From: Halocynthiibacter sp. SDUM655004
GTDB lineage: Bacteria > Pseudomonadota > Alphaproteobacteria > Rhodobacterales > Rhodobacteraceae
Reading direction: 5' to 3'
NCBI RefSeq assembly: GCF_026015885.1
Contig: NZ_JAPDUG010000002.1
Coordinates: forward strand, 992,001 to 1,056,000
Length of the DNA stretch: 64,000 nt
The stretch's first letter is position 1. Each line of letters opens with the position of its first letter. Made by a program: the position numbers and the translations under genes. Below, piece after piece: positions 1-9,629 of this stretch. The notes beneath the pieces were generated by a model. The model saw only the letters and a list, made by a program, of their open reading frames with translations. It was not told the origin of the DNA and did no database searches.

Positions 1-753
1 TGCCAGAAGCCGTTCTGCACGTCCCTCAAAGAAGCTGAAGCCGTTGCAGCACTTGCGAAAAAACGCGGCTGCACGCTCATTATTCACGAGAACTTCCGCT
101 TTCAGCCGTGGTATCGGGAGATCAAATCGGTGCTCGAAAGCGGAGAGCTCGGCCATGTTTACCAAGCCCGTTTCGCGCTTCGGCCCGGTGATGGACGTGG
201 CAAAGATGCCTACTTGTCGCGGCAACCGGCTTTCCGAACCATGGACCGTTTGTTGATACATGAAACCGGTGTTCACTTTGTCGATCTGTTCCAATTCCTC
301 TTCGGTGACATTCAAAGCGTCTATGCAGATATTGAGAATCTAAACCCTGTGTTGGCGGGGGAAGACGCGGGCGTGATGCTGATGCAGCACACGACGGGCA
401 CCCGTACAATGCTCGACGGCAACAGGCTTTTGGATCACGCAGCAGAGAATACCCGCCACACGATGGGCGAAATGGAGATCGAAGCCGAGAACGGGACTTT
501 GCGTCTTGATGGATTTGGCAAGATCACAATGCGCAAGTTCGGAGAGCTGAGCTGGAGCGAACTTCCCGTTTCTGAGCCTATCGACGATATTCGGTTCGGC
601 GGTGGCTGTGTCGAAGCGCTGAACCGCCATGTTGTTGCTGCTCTTAACGGCACGAAGAAATTTGAGAACACCGCGGCAGAGTATCTATCCGTAATTCGTG
701 TGACCGATGCAGCTTATGTTTCCGCCGAAACCGCAACCAAACAAACACTTTAG
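1..753 (+). CDS. Gfo/Idh/MocA-family oxidoreductase (5' truncated by window edge)
   Basis: The reading frame is open from base 1, so the N-terminal Rossmann NAD(P)-binding half lies outside the window. The visible part begins in the segment equivalent to the family's EKP motif (here CQKPF), followed by HENFRFQPWYREIK, the typical start of the C-terminal alpha/beta substrate domain. HETGVHFVDLFQFLFGD matches the family's conserved His-containing D-x-x-x-H-like helix. These enzymes oxidise or epimerise sugars, inositols or sugar acids with NAD(P). Substrate cannot be told; the neighbouring xylose and sugar-acid genes suggest carbohydrate catabolism. The next gene's RBS overlaps this stop codon, so the two are probably co-transcribed. 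Confidence 0.85.
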   Translation, partial: CQKPFCTSLKEAEAVAALAKKRGCTLIIHENFRFQPWYREIKSVLESGELGHVYQARFALRPGDGRGKDAYLSRQPAFRTMDRLLIHETGVHFVDLFQFLFGDIQSVYADIENLNPVLAGEDAGVMLMQHTTGTRTMLDGNRLLDHAAENTRHTMGEMEIEAENGTLRLDGFGKITMRKFGELSWSELPVSEPIDDIRFGGGCVEALNRHVVAALNGTKKFENTAAEYLSVIRVTDAAYVSAETATKQTL

Positions 754-761
754 GAGCAGCT

Positions 762-1061
762 ATGTTCGCCGTTTGCGTCACATTCATCATTGAGCCATCT
801 AAGGCCGAGGCTTTCCACGCGCACATTAACCTAAACGCGAAAGCATCCGTAGAGATGGAAGCGGGATGCCAACTTTTCGATGTCTGCACAGACCCAAGCG
901 ACCCCGCCAAATTCTTCCTCTATGAAATTTACGACAGCGCCGCCGCGTTTGATGAGCACCTTGAAAGCGCGCATTTCAAGTCATTTTGCTCCGACATCGA
1001 GGGAATGGTCATCGACAAGAAGGTAGAGAGTTTTGAAAACGTAACGGCGGCACGCAAATAG
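762..1061 (+). CDS. ABM-fold small monooxygenase-like protein (YgiN type)
   Basis: A 99-residue protein beginning MFAVCVTFIIEPSKAEAFHAHI and containing FFLYEIYDSAAAFDEHLES-HFKSF, the hallmark ferredoxin-like fold of the antibiotic biosynthesis monooxygenase (ABM) family. Members are cofactor-free dimers that oxidise quinols or remove reactive carbonyls, but many have no known substrate. The start is an ATG eight bases after the previous stop, with the RBS AGGAG inside the end of that gene, so it is translationally linked to the Gfo/Idh oxidoreductase. It may process that enzyme's product; this is inference. Confidence 0.8.
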   Translation: MFAVCVTFIIEPSKAEAFHAHINLNAKASVEMEAGCQLFDVCTDPSDPAKFFLYEIYDSAAAFDEHLESAHFKSFCSDIEGMVIDKKVESFENVTAARK

Positions 1062-1098
1062 CGCACCGCCGTTCGTTTAGGCCCTAAAGAAAGATCGC

Positions 1099-1863
1099 TT
1101 ATGCGTCTTCTTTATTTTCATGCGGATGCTTGCCGAGAATAATCATCCCGAGCAAATCATCGTCCGTAACCTCATCAACATTCACAGTGCCAACAAGCTT
1201 GCCGTTCTTCATAACAGAAGCGCGGTCGCAGAGGTCCATAACATCGTGAATGTCGTGGCTGATGAGGAAGATACCAATCCCTTCAGACTTGAGCTGCTGA
1301 ATGAGTTCCGAAACCATCTGGGTTTCGTGCGGCCCAAGCGCGGCTGTTGGTTCGTCCATGATCAGGATTTTGGCGTTGAAGTATACCGCACGTGCAATCG
1401 CAACAGATTGGCGCTGGCCGCCGGATAGCGCTGAAACAGGGCTGCTGAACTTTTCGAAGTTCGGGTTCAGACGGCCCATGATCTTCCGCGTTTCCGCTTC
1501 CATCGCGTCATCATCAACCGTACCAACGTTGGTTACAATTTCGCGACCAAGGAACAGGTTTGACGCAGCATCGAGATTATCCGCCAAAGCAAGTGTCTGG
1601 TAGATCGTCTCGATGTTGTAGTTCCGCGCATCACGTGGGTTGGCGATATGCGCCTTTTCGCCGCTGATATAAATCTCGCCCGCATTTGCGTGATACGCAC
1701 CGGAGAGGATTTTGATCAGCGTGGACTTACCCGCACCGTTGTGACCCAGAAGGCCCACAACTTCACCTTCGTGCAGGTCAACCGACACGTCATCCACAGC
1801 CTTCACACCGCCAAAGGCGATGGAAATGTTCTTCATCTCGACGAGAGGGGTTTTCGTAGTCAT
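1099..1863 (-). CDS. xylG: Xylose ABC transporter, ATP-binding protein
   Basis: A 254-residue single-cassette ATPase: Walker [10 protein letters not shown], signature [14 protein letters not shown], Walker [13 protein letters not shown], then the [24 protein letters not shown] segment typical of CUT2 sugar importers. E. coli XylG has two fused cassettes (about 500 residues); this one has a single cassette like FrcA-type ATPases. It sits 14 bp downstream of the permease and energises xylose import with XylF and XylH at the inner membrane. I chose the second ATG at 1863 because the strong GGGAGG RBS is eight bases ahead of it, while the ATG at 1869 is only two bases from it. Confidence 0.88.
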   Translation of the reverse strand: MTTKTPLVEMKNISIAFGGVKAVDDVSVDLHEGEVVGLLGHNGAGKSTLIKILSGAYHANAGEIYISGEKAHIANPRDARNYNIETIYQTLALADNLDAASNLFLGREIVTNVGTVDDDAMEAETRKIMGRLNPNFEKFSSPVSALSGGQRQSVAIARAVYFNAKILIMDEPTAALGPHETQMVSELIQQLKSEGIGIFLISHDIHDVMDLCDRASVMKNGKLVGTVNVDEVTDDDLLGMIILGKHPHENKEDA

Positions 1864-1877
1864 TCTCATATCCTCCC

Positions 1878-3143
1878 TTAAACGCCGACTTTACGGCGAT
1901 AAACGATGTCGATCCAAACCGCGACAACCAGCACGAAGCCCACGACCATGTTTTGCAACGGTGCGTCAACGCCAACAGAGGCCATACCAGATTGCAAAGT
2001 TTGCATGATCGCAGCACCAATCACAGCACCATAGATCGTGCCGAAGCCCCCAGCGAGTGCGGTTCCGCCAATAACAGCGGCCGCAATCACACGAAGCTCG
2101 TCGAGCGTTCCGAGGCCCACGTCAACCGAACCAAGCCGCGCCGAGGCGACAACAGCAGAGATACCTGTAAGCGCGCCCATGAGCGCAAATACCTTGACCG
2201 TCAGCATACGCGTATTAATGCCCGAAAGCTCTGCGGCTTCTGGGTTGCCACCTGTTGCATAGATATAGCGGCCAAAACGCGTGCGCTTAGACACAATCGT
2301 CATGGCAACGGTCACCAAGAGCAGGATCACAACTGGAATCGCCACACCATGGTTCAGAGACAATGTATCGGTAAGCTCAAGCCCCCGCGCCTCTGCAACA
2401 CGTGCCCGCGCGCCTTTGGCAATTGGATAGGAATTGAGCGTCCAAACGAAGCCCATAATCAACCCTACGGCCAAAGCGATAAGAACACCCTCTGCCCAAA
2501 CAGGCTTCACAACAAAACCGTGGTTCGCTTTACGGCGGCGAGACAGAATGATCAGGACAACAGCAGCAAAAGACGCAAACAAGCCAAAGGCCCAACTCAG
2601 CGTTTCACCAAGTGTTCCCTCTGCACCGCCTCCAAGTAGCTTGAAGTTCGGATCAAGTGGAGAAACGGTTTGCCCCTCTGTGACCCACCACATAGCACCG
2701 CGATAGATCAAAAGCCCGCCAAGCGTAACGATAAAGGCTGGAACGGTCAGATAACCAATCACCCACCCCTGCGCGGCGCCGATAACAAGCCCCATCAGAA
2801 CCGCCGCAACTGAAGCGATGATCCAGATCGACCAATGCCCGAGCCCGACGATATCCGGCAGGACGTGCACTTGAAGCGCCGCGACGCTCATGCCGATAAA
2901 GCCCAATAGCGAACCAACCGATAGATCGATGTGTCGCGTCACAATCACAAACACCATTCCGGTTGCCATAATCGCAACGGATGAAGTCTGTACCGAAATA
3001 TTGAACAGGTTGCGCGGCGTCAGAAAGCGCCCACCGGTCCAGAGATCAAAAACCACCCAAAGAACGACAAGTGCGCCGATCATACCGAGCAGCCTTGGAT
3101 CAATGCCCACATTGGACACGAATTTTTTAGCTGAATCTTTCAT
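1878..3143 (-). CDS. xylH: Xylose ABC transporter, permease
   Basis: About 421 residues with roughly ten hydrophobic segments, belonging to the BPD_transp_2 (CUT2/XylH) family. Diagnostic stretches are [43 protein letters not shown]-like [16 protein letters not shown], and [19 protein letters not shown]. An internal hydrophilic insert near residues 210-270 lengthens it, as in XylH proteins. It forms the membrane channel for xylose uptake. The ATG at 3143 is preferred over 3167 because GGGAGAGGG lies just upstream of it. It lies between xylF and xylG on the same strand, with a hairpin between xylF and this gene. Confidence 0.88.
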   Translation of the reverse strand: MKDSAKKFVSNVGIDPRLLGMIGALVVLWVVFDLWTGGRFLTPRNLFNISVQTSSVAIMATGMVFVIVTRHIDLSVGSLLGFIGMSVAALQVHVLPDIVGLGHWSIWIIASVAAVLMGLVIGAAQGWVIGYLTVPAFIVTLGGLLIYRGAMWWVTEGQTVSPLDPNFKLLGGGAEGTLGETLSWAFGLFASFAAVVLIILSRRRKANHGFVVKPVWAEGVLIALAVGLIMGFVWTLNSYPIAKGARARVAEARGLELTDTLSLNHGVAIPVVILLLVTVAMTIVSKRTRFGRYIYATGGNPEAAELSGINTRMLTVKVFALMGALTGISAVVASARLGSVDVGLGTLDELRVIAAAVIGGTALAGGFGTIYGAVIGAAIMQTLQSGMASVGVDAPLQNMVVGFVLVVAVWIDIVYRRKVGV

Positions 3144-3253
3144 GTGTTGCCCTCTCCCAAGCGGCAAAGCTTAGATACGCGTTTTGATACGTTCCTCTCT
3201 TTCTCGAGGACGCAGTACCAGAAATCACGTTTTTTGGAAAATTGTAAGGAGCA

Positions 3254-3280
3254 GAGCCCCCAGCTCAAGGCTGAGGGCTC
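3254..3280 (-). promoter_or_regulatory. Intercistronic hairpin between xylF and xylH
   Basis: GAGCCC (3254-3259) pairs with GGGCTC (3275-3280) and CAGC with GCTG inside it, around a five-base loop, with a single mismatch. It follows the xylF stop by about 10 bp on the transcribed strand. No pure T-run follows immediately, so it is better read as an mRNA-stabilising or attenuating hairpin than as a full terminator. Such elements commonly let a binding protein be made in excess over its permease. Confidence 0.6.
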
Positions 3281-3290
3281 GTTGTTTGGT

Positions 3291-4310
3291 TTACTTACAG
3301 ACGTCGAGTGTCGAACCGGCGCAAAGCGCTTCTTTCGAAATCCAACCCGCGTCGAGAACAACGTTGAGGTTGTCTGCAGTTACAGGAACCGGCTCAAGGA
3401 ACTTCGCCATCAGCGTTGTACCAGAAGGCGATGTCCACTCAGCAGCACCGTCGATCGTCGCGTTTGGATCTTCCGCGAGCGCAACAGCAATCTCACCAGC
3501 GGCTTTACCAAGCTCACGGGCGTCTTTCCAAACCGAAACGGTTTGTGTGCCGATCGCAACGCGGTTCAGCGCAGCGTGGTCACCGTCCTGGCCGGATACT
3601 GGAATACCTTCCATACCCTGAGCAGTAAGAGCAGCAACAACACCACCAGCAGTACCGTCGTTGGACGCAACAACAGCATCAACATTGTTGTCGTTGGCTG
3701 TCAGGATTTGCTCCATGTTGCGTTGCGCATTCGCAGGAACCCAGCCGTCAGTGTAAGCTTCGTCAACGATGGTGATATCACCCGCGTCGATTGCAGCTTG
3801 AAGCACTTCTTGCTGACCGCCGCGCAGGAAGTCTGCGTTTGGATCAGTTGGCGAGCCTTTGATCATCACGTAGTTGCCTTTTGGCTGTGCAGCCAAAACA
3901 GCACGTGCCTGCATACGGCCAACTTCAACGTTGTCGAATGTCAGGTAGAATGCACGCTCGTCTTCGATCAGACGGTCATAAGCAATTACAGGAATGCCTT
4001 CGTCAGCAGCAGCCTGAACAGCAGGGCCAACAGCAGATGTGTCTTGTGCCAGAACGATCAGCGCATTTGCACCCTGAGCAATCAGAGATTCAATGTCAGA
4101 AAGCTGCTTGGCAGAAGAAGATTGTGCGTCAGCGGAGATGTAAGATGCGCCAGCCGCATCCAGAGCTGCAACAATCGCAGCCTCGTCAGTTTTCCAGCGT
4201 TCTTCCTGGAAGTTCGACCAGCTCACACCAACGACAACACCGTCAGCAAGAGCAGTTGTTCCCAGAACAGCAGCCATAGCGACCGCAGCGAAACCAGTTA
4301 CTTTTTTCAT
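3291..4310 (-). CDS. xylF: D-xylose periplasmic substrate-binding protein
   Basis: A 339-residue periplasmic binding protein with a clear signal peptide ([23 protein letters not shown]). The mature part follows XylF closely: [81 protein letters not shown] and ISGQD-like [20 protein letters not shown]. It captures xylose for XylH/XylG. The frame runs open further upstream, but the ATG at 4310 is the start because GGGAGG sits just before it and it yields the signal peptide. First gene of the xylFHG operon, divergent from the ROK regulator. Confidence 0.93.
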   Translation of the reverse strand: MKKVTGFAAVAMAAVLGTTALADGVVVGVSWSNFQEERWKTDEAAIVAALDAAGASYISADAQSSSAKQLSDIESLIAQGANALIVLAQDTSAVGPAVQAAADEGIPVIAYDRLIEDERAFYLTFDNVEVGRMQARAVLAAQPKGNYVMIKGSPTDPNADFLRGGQQEVLQAAIDAGDITIVDEAYTDGWVPANAQRNMEQILTANDNNVDAVVASNDGTAGGVVAALTAQGMEGIPVSGQDGDHAALNRVAIGTQTVSVWKDARELGKAAGEIAVALAEDPNATIDGAAEWTSPSGTTLMAKFLEPVPVTADNLNVVLDAGWISKEALCAGSTLDVCK

Positions 4311-4386
4311 TTGATCCTCCCTTTCAAGATCGTACGCACCCCATAATACAGTTTGGAATCGGGGTGTGCCCAAAATTGATAGCACC

Positions 4387-4411
4387 ATTAAATTCAGAGG
4401 TCTAATTAAAT
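4387..4411. promoter_or_regulatory. Candidate XylR (ROK) operator between xylF and xylR
   Basis: An AT-rich imperfect inverted repeat, ATTAAATTCAG then a four-base spacer then CTAATTAAAT, in the 230-bp divergent intergenic region. It resembles the TTTTAAT-N6-ATTAAAA palindrome ahead of xylB at 12,429-12,448, consistent with one ROK repressor governing both xyl transcripts. Binding is inferred from position and similarity only. Confidence 0.5.
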
Positions 4412-4543
4412 CCGCGCACCTCTTCTCACGAAATTGAAAATGATTGAAAAACCAAGAAAAAACTGGTTTGAATACAATATGCTCGAGAAATCGAAATAAT
4501 GGATTCTGCTTGGAGCAAGCATTTGGGGAGGAATGATTTCTTG

Positions 4544-5767
4544 GTGAAGAACGACAAAATTTCATCGTCATCCGACCAGCGCGAATCAGGGCGTCAGCAG
4601 GTGATCAGCGCGATTCGTAAGGCTGAACAGATCGCCCGAATCGACATTGCTTCGCAGACGGGCTTTAGCCCAGCAACGGTAACATCCATCACAAGCGAAC
4701 TCCTCAACGCGGGCTTAATCGAAGAGGTTGCGGCATCCGAGCAGCGCGACACAAAACGAGGCCGCCCAAGGGTTGCGCTCAAAATTCGAGGGGACTCCCA
4801 CTTCGTTGCTGGCATAAAAGTCGCCAACACCTCTGCTACTGTTGCCCTGATGAATTTTGAGGGGCAGACCATTGCGGAATCCGAAATTCCTCTGCCGAGC
4901 AGCCAACTTTCGGGCCCTGAGATGGTCAGCTTTATCCGCAAGGCTCTTGAAGACACTTTGGAGGACACCGAGCTTTCAATAGAAAAACTTTCAGGCCTTG
5001 GCCTTGGCGTTGCGGGTATCATCGATGCACCGCGTGGCTTCGTGTATTGGTCGCCCTCCATGACCGAAAGAAACGTGCCACTTCGTGATCTGATCGAAGC
5101 CGATATCCCTCTTCCCGTATTCATCGACAACGACGCGAACCTTGTTGCCAAAGCCGAGCAGCTTTTTGGCATGGGCAAGTCCTACAGCGACTTTATCGTC
5201 GTCACCATTGAACACGGTGTCGGTATGGGCATCGTGATCGACGGCCAAATTTACCGCGGTACGCGAGGTTGCGGCGCCGAGTTCGGGCACACAAAGGTTC
5301 ATTTGAATGGCGCTCTTTGCCGATGCGGGCAACGTGGGTGCCTTGAAGCCTATGTCGCCGATTATGCGCTCATGCGCGAAGCCGAGATCATGGGCTCCGG
5401 TGGGAACGAAGAGCTCTCAGAAAACCGCCTCGCCCAACTCTTCACAGACGCGAAATCCGGTGACTCTCTCGCCCAATCCATTTTTCATCGCGCAGGTACC
5501 ATGTTTGCCATGGGGCTTGCCAATATCGTTAACATTTTCGACCCAGAGCTTATCATCCTCTCTGGTGAACGGATGCAGTTCGATTACCTCTATGCCGACG
5601 ATGTAATTGAAACCATGAAGAAATCAGTCGTTCAGATAGACGCCCCACTCCCGCAGGTCAAAATCCACAAATGGGGAGATTTGATGTGGGCCAAAGGGGC
5701 CGCCGCCTTTGCGATGGAAGGTGTGACAGAACTTGCCATACGAGAGATTACCCACAATGCGGTGTAG
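4544..5767 (+). CDS. xylR: ROK-family transcriptional regulator of xylose genes
   Basis: About 407 residues. An N-terminal winged helix-turn-helix ([30 protein letters not shown]) is followed by a sugar-kinase-like ROK domain: [80 protein letters not shown] with the CXCGXXGCXE zinc site. It probably represses xylFHG and xylBA in the absence of xylose. The ORF extends to an ATG at 4499, but the RBS GGGGAGG at 4526-4532 points to the TTG at 4541 or the GTG at 4544. Divergent from xylF; its 3' end overlaps the next gene. Confidence 0.88.
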   Translation: MKNDKISSSSDQRESGRQQVISAIRKAEQIARIDIASQTGFSPATVTSITSELLNAGLIEEVAASEQRDTKRGRPRVALKIRGDSHFVAGIKVANTSATVALMNFEGQTIAESEIPLPSSQLSGPEMVSFIRKALEDTLEDTELSIEKLSGLGLGVAGIIDAPRGFVYWSPSMTERNVPLRDLIEADIPLPVFIDNDANLVAKAEQLFGMGKSYSDFIVVTIEHGVGMGIVIDGQIYRGTRGCGAEFGHTKVHLNGALCRCGQRGCLEAYVADYALMREAEIMGSGGNEELSENRLAQLFTDAKSGDSLAQSIFHRAGTMFAMGLANIVNIFDPELIILSGERMQFDYLYADDVIETMKKSVVQIDAPLPQVKIHKWGDLMWAKGAAAFAMEGVTELAIREITHNAV

Positions 5768-7271
5768 CACGGCCCTCCTAACCACACTCCTTGCCACACC
5801 GATTTTCGCAAACCCAAGCTTCGAACCGATCTCGATTGAGGCGCATGAATACATTGGCGGCTGGGAGTTCTATGTCGGCGGCGGGCTTGCTTCGTTTGAC
5901 TGCAACGATGATGACTTGCCCGAACTTTACGCCGCTGGTGGCGAGGCCCCCGCTGCGCTGTTTGTGAACACAAGCACCAAAGCGGCGTTGGACTTCCGCA
6001 AAGAAACGCCAGAGGCACTGGCAATTCAAGGCATGACTGGCGCTTACCCAATCGATATCGACAGCGATGGCATTACCGATCTCGCCATCTTGAGCGTCGG
6101 TGAAAATATGCTTCTGAAAGGCGAAGGCAATTGTACGTTTCGCCCGTTCGACGCGCTCGAATTCTCAAGTAGCAGCCATTGGACAACATCATTTTCAGCA
6201 ACGTGGGAAGCCAACAACTCATTGCCAACTCTCGCCTTTGGCAACTATGTCGACCGAGAAGATCCGAACGGTCCTTTTGAGACCTGCGACGTCAACACGC
6301 TCTACCGCCCAAATGGCAAAAGTTACGCCACCCCGTTCGAACTATCGCCTGGATATTGTACGCTCTCGATGCTCTTTTCTGATTGGGGGCGCAACGGGCG
6401 CGCTGATCTGCGGGTGTCAAATGACCGACACTACTATGTGAAAGGCGGCGAAGAGCAGATGTGGGCGATGGAGGAAACACCCCGTCTGTACACGCAGGAA
6501 GATGGTTGGGAATCCTTCTCGATTTGGGGCATGGGCATCGCAAGCCGTGACCTAACTGGGGATGGGCTTGCCGAAATCGCGCTCACTTCGATGGGCGATC
6601 AAAAAATCCAGTCGCCTATCGACCGATCTGCGCCACGGTTTACCGACTACACGTTCGAGCGTGGAACGACAGCTCATCGCCCCTATACCGGCGGTGACGG
6701 ACGCCCCTCAACTGGTTGGCATGTCGCGTTCGGCGATATCCAGAACAACGGCAGAGACGACATCTTCATCGCGAAAGGAAATGTCGAACGCATGCCTGGC
6801 GCGGCGATGAAAGACCCAAACAACCTGCTAATTCAAGGTGAGGATGGGAACTTTACCGAGTTCGGTGACGTTGCTGGCATTGCCTCGCTTGTGCGGAGCC
6901 GCGGTGCGGTGCTTGCTGATTTAAACAATGATGGGCTTTTGGATCTCGCTGTGAACAACCGCAAAGCGCCGCTAGAAGTATATCAAAATACTTCAACAGA
7001 AACCGGAAATTGGCTTGCGGTGCAGCTATCCCAGAACAGCACCAACACTGACGCGATCGGCAGTGTGATTGAGGTCAAAACCCAGTCTGGAATTCAAACC
7101 CGAGAAGTTACCATCGGGGGCGGCCATGCAGGCGGCAGTTTGGCAGCGCAGCACTTTGGTCTTGGCGATCATACTGACGGAGAACTGCGCGTGATTTGGC
7201 CGGATGGAACAGAAGGTGCTTGGCAGGCATTTAAGGCTGGTCAAAAGATCACCGTTCGGAATGACACCTAA
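5757..7271 (+). CDS. Secreted CRTAC1/FG-GAP repeat protein (ASPIC/UnbV C-terminus)
   Basis: A 504-residue exported protein: signal peptide [18 protein letters not shown], then beta-propeller FG-GAP/VCBS calcium-loop repeats such as IDIDSDGITDLAI, DLTGDGLAEIALTS, DIQNNGRDDIFIAKG and DLNNDGLLDLAVNN. It ends in an ASPIC/UnbV domain (WLAVQLSQNSTNTDAIGSVIEV, HFGLGDHTDGELRVIWPDG). Such proteins are extracytoplasmic; their molecular role is mostly unknown. It overlaps the xylR stop by 11 bp and is convergent, 13 bp apart, with the diheme peroxidase gene. CRTAC1-like and MauG/peroxidase proteins may act together; that is inference. Confidence 0.82.
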   Translation: MRCSTALLTTLLATPIFANPSFEPISIEAHEYIGGWEFYVGGGLASFDCNDDDLPELYAAGGEAPAALFVNTSTKAALDFRKETPEALAIQGMTGAYPIDIDSDGITDLAILSVGENMLLKGEGNCTFRPFDALEFSSSSHWTTSFSATWEANNSLPTLAFGNYVDREDPNGPFETCDVNTLYRPNGKSYATPFELSPGYCTLSMLFSDWGRNGRADLRVSNDRHYYVKGGEEQMWAMEETPRLYTQEDGWESFSIWGMGIASRDLTGDGLAEIALTSMGDQKIQSPIDRSAPRFTDYTFERGTTAHRPYTGGDGRPSTGWHVAFGDIQNNGRDDIFIAKGNVERMPGAAMKDPNNLLIQGEDGNFTEFGDVAGIASLVRSRGAVLADLNNDGLLDLAVNNRKAPLEVYQNTSTETGNWLAVQLSQNSTNTDAIGSVIEVKTQSGIQTREVTIGGGHAGGSLAAQHFGLGDHTDGELRVIWPDGTEGAWQAFKAGQKITVRNDT

Positions 7272-7284
7272 GCCATACGCACAA

Positions 7285-8598
7285 TCACTGCGTAACCGCA
7301 TCGAGCGGCAACCCACTCGGAACAGACTCCGGCACGCCGAGGCGCCCTCGTCCGTCATTATCGTCCTTGAGCGCTGCTAAAAAGGCAAGAATGTCATCCA
7401 CTTCAGCATCGCTAAGGCCGGAATTTGGTGCGAGTGAATTCGCATCGGCAATGGCATTCACTTCCGCTTCATTCTCGACAATATGCCAATCCTCTGCCTC
7501 AGCGAACTCAGGTAGAGCAGCGCGATCTGCGGAATAGGCCCGAAGAGATGCGACCGGATCAAGATGGTGCTCCACCACATCGCGCAGGTCAGCATACGCA
7601 CCCGAATGACCATAGGGCGCAGTCACTGTAACGTTGCGAAGGCTCGGTGTACGGAAGGCATAAGCATCCGCTTCCGCTCCGGTCACAAGCATTCGGCCTG
7701 TATCGCGAAAGTGGCTTTCAAAGGGTGCAGATTTGCCAGGGCCGATCTGGGGCATCGCAATGGCATGAAAATCATGGTCTGTTTGGAACTGGCCGCTATG
7801 GCAACTGTCGCATTCCGCCTTGCCATAAAAAAGTTCCATGCCGCGCAGTGCTCCGCCACTAAGGCTAGCTTCGCCTTTGATGTGCCGGTCAAACGGGCTG
7901 TCATCCGAGCGCCACTCAAACGCAATAAAATCTGCAAGGGCATTCGCAATATCAACATAGCCTATCGGTTGATCCACCCCGATTATCGCGTCAAAGCGCT
8001 CCCGATATTCTGGAATGCTCGCAACGCGCGTTGCGATGATATCCCAAACTCCGCCTTCCTGACTGTTTTGCCCAAGCCTTGCAGCTTTGGAAATATCGCT
8101 CTCGGAGTAGTGACCTGCCATTTCATCGCCAGATAGCACAGGGAACATGGCCTGAACCGCTAGAATATTTTTGGCGCCAGCCAACATCTCTTCGCCAAGC
8201 GGAGTGCGCACGCCGTTTGGCTCCGCTGGATCGAGCTCTACACGCCCGTCATGGAACATCCGCGTAAATTCGGTAGCGCCCAAATTCCACAATGCTGGCG
8301 CATTGCGCGGAATTCTTTCTTCCGGCGGGTTTTCTGGGTCAAACATCCGATGCAACCCAAGACCAAATCCGCCCTCTCCAATCCCTAGCGACACCCCATC
8401 AGAGGTGCCGAGTGTTGGGTGGTGACAGGTTCCACAAGAAATATTCTTGTTACCGCTCAAAATCGGGTCATAGAACAGAAGCTGCCCGAGCTCTGCGCTT
8501 TCAAATGAAACCTCTGGGAACACTGCATTCGCATCTGGGAGCGGACCGGCGAGCGCCGGTACTGCGATGGTAATTGCAAGTATCCCTGCCAATCTCAT
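7285..8598 (-). CDS. Diheme cytochrome c peroxidase / MauG-family protein
   Basis: A 437-residue periplasmic protein with signal peptide MRLAGILAITIAVPALAG and two c-type heme motifs, CGTCH (near residue 55) and CDSCH (near residue 263), the pattern of bacterial cytochrome c peroxidases and MauG enzymes. LFYDPILSGNKNISCGTCHHP and FRTPSLRNVTVTAPYGHSGAYADL are family signatures. It reduces peroxide or performs high-valent heme chemistry on a partner. Its ATG overlaps the galM stop by four bases, so it is translationally coupled to the end of the xylB-xylA-galM operon, an unusual place for a redox enzyme. Confidence 0.88.
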   Translation of the reverse strand: MRLAGILAITIAVPALAGPLPDANAVFPEVSFESAELGQLLFYDPILSGNKNISCGTCHHPTLGTSDGVSLGIGEGGFGLGLHRMFDPENPPEERIPRNAPALWNLGATEFTRMFHDGRVELDPAEPNGVRTPLGEEMLAGAKNILAVQAMFPVLSGDEMAGHYSESDISKAARLGQNSQEGGVWDIIATRVASIPEYRERFDAIIGVDQPIGYVDIANALADFIAFEWRSDDSPFDRHIKGEASLSGGALRGMELFYGKAECDSCHSGQFQTDHDFHAIAMPQIGPGKSAPFESHFRDTGRMLVTGAEADAYAFRTPSLRNVTVTAPYGHSGAYADLRDVVEHHLDPVASLRAYSADRAALPEFAEAEDWHIVENEAEVNAIADANSLAPNSGLSDAEVDDILAFLAALKDDNDGRGRLGVPESVPSGLPLDAVTQ

Positions 8599-9599
8599 TC
8601 GCGACCCTCTTCGATTGTTACGGTAAGCTTCTGTTTATAAGGCACATCCGGCGTAGCAAACCTTGCTTCGAAGCCTGCTTGGTTCAGCGCATTCGGAAAG
8701 GTTTGCGGCTCAAGGCAGATGCCACCATGCTTCACATGCTCCCTGCCATTTAACCCAGCAACGCTATTGTCCAGATAGGCACCAGTGTAAACCTGAAGCC
8801 CCGGCTGTTCTGTTTCAAGCGTGAGCGAAAGTCCGTTTGGCGCGTTTAGGACGGCAGCGGGGGCGCTGCCTTCCAGTACAAAGTTATGATCAATCCCGAG
8901 CTGTTCGGAATCTGCATCTTTGATTAATGTTGGCTGTCGAAAATCAAATCGCGAATTTGCAATGCCAAGAATTTCGCCCGTTGGGATCAAGGCATCATCA
9001 ACAGGGGTATATCGATTTGCCGCGAGGTGCAGCTTATGATCCCAAATCGTACCTTCCCCCATCAGGTTATAGTAGTTGTGCTGCGCCATATTAATTGGCG
9101 TCACCTGATCTGATCGTGCCTCCATCTCGTAGGTAAGCGCGGCACCATTCAGTGAAACCGTAACTGTAAAATCAACTGCGCCAGGGAACCCTTCTTCGCC
9201 ATCTGCGGAGTGGTAAGTAAACCGCGCAGCGTTGTTCGCAGTATCAAGCGCAACAGTCCAAAGCCTACGGGCGAGGCCCAACGCTCCGCCATGGAGCATG
9301 TTCTCGCCCTCGTTCTGTGTGCATTGGTAGCTCTTGCCATCCAGAGTGAAACGGCCACCTGCGGTACGATTTGCCACGCGCCCCGCGATTGCGCCGAAAT
9401 AGGACGGGTTTTCAAGATAAACCGCGGGATCGTCATAAGACAGAACAACGGGAATTTCGCGGCCTTTGTGACTGACGCGCCAGTCCCGTGTCGCAGCACC
9501 CGCCGTAAGAAACGAGACCGAGGCGACATTGCTTTCCAATGTCACCTCGTCAATGCTCGCACCATCAGAAGTGCGAGCAACTGTTTTAAGCAAAGCCAT
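8595..9599 (-). CDS. galM: Aldose 1-epimerase (mutarotase)
   Basis: 334 residues of the GalM fold. Seen: ENPSYFGAIAGRVANRTAGGRFTLDG with the conserved GRxANR, NMLHGGALGLARRLW with the substrate-binding His, NMAQHNYYNLMGEGTIWDHKL with the catalytic His, and VYTGAYLDNS plus HGGICLEPQTFPNALNQAGF with the catalytic Glu. It interconverts alpha and beta anomers so the isomerase receives the right form. Third gene of the xylB-xylA-galM-peroxidase operon, 30 bp after xylA. Confidence 0.92.
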   Translation of the reverse strand: MALLKTVARTSDGASIDEVTLESNVASVSFLTAGAATRDWRVSHKGREIPVVLSYDDPAVYLENPSYFGAIAGRVANRTAGGRFTLDGKSYQCTQNEGENMLHGGALGLARRLWTVALDTANNAARFTYHSADGEEGFPGAVDFTVTVSLNGAALTYEMEARSDQVTPINMAQHNYYNLMGEGTIWDHKLHLAANRYTPVDDALIPTGEILGIANSRFDFRQPTLIKDADSEQLGIDHNFVLEGSAPAAVLNAPNGLSLTLETEQPGLQVYTGAYLDNSVAGLNGREHVKHGGICLEPQTFPNALNQAGFEARFATPDVPYKQKLTVTIEEGRE

Positions 9600-9629
9600 G
9601 TAACGCTTTCCTATAGGCTGTGTTGCAAC

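Noticed and set aside
3144-4346. 400-residue plus-strand frame opposite xylF and its upstream hairpin
   Set aside because: It is antisense to the unmistakable xylF gene, has no domain-like features and is Cys/Arg/Ser-rich as expected of a shadow frame.
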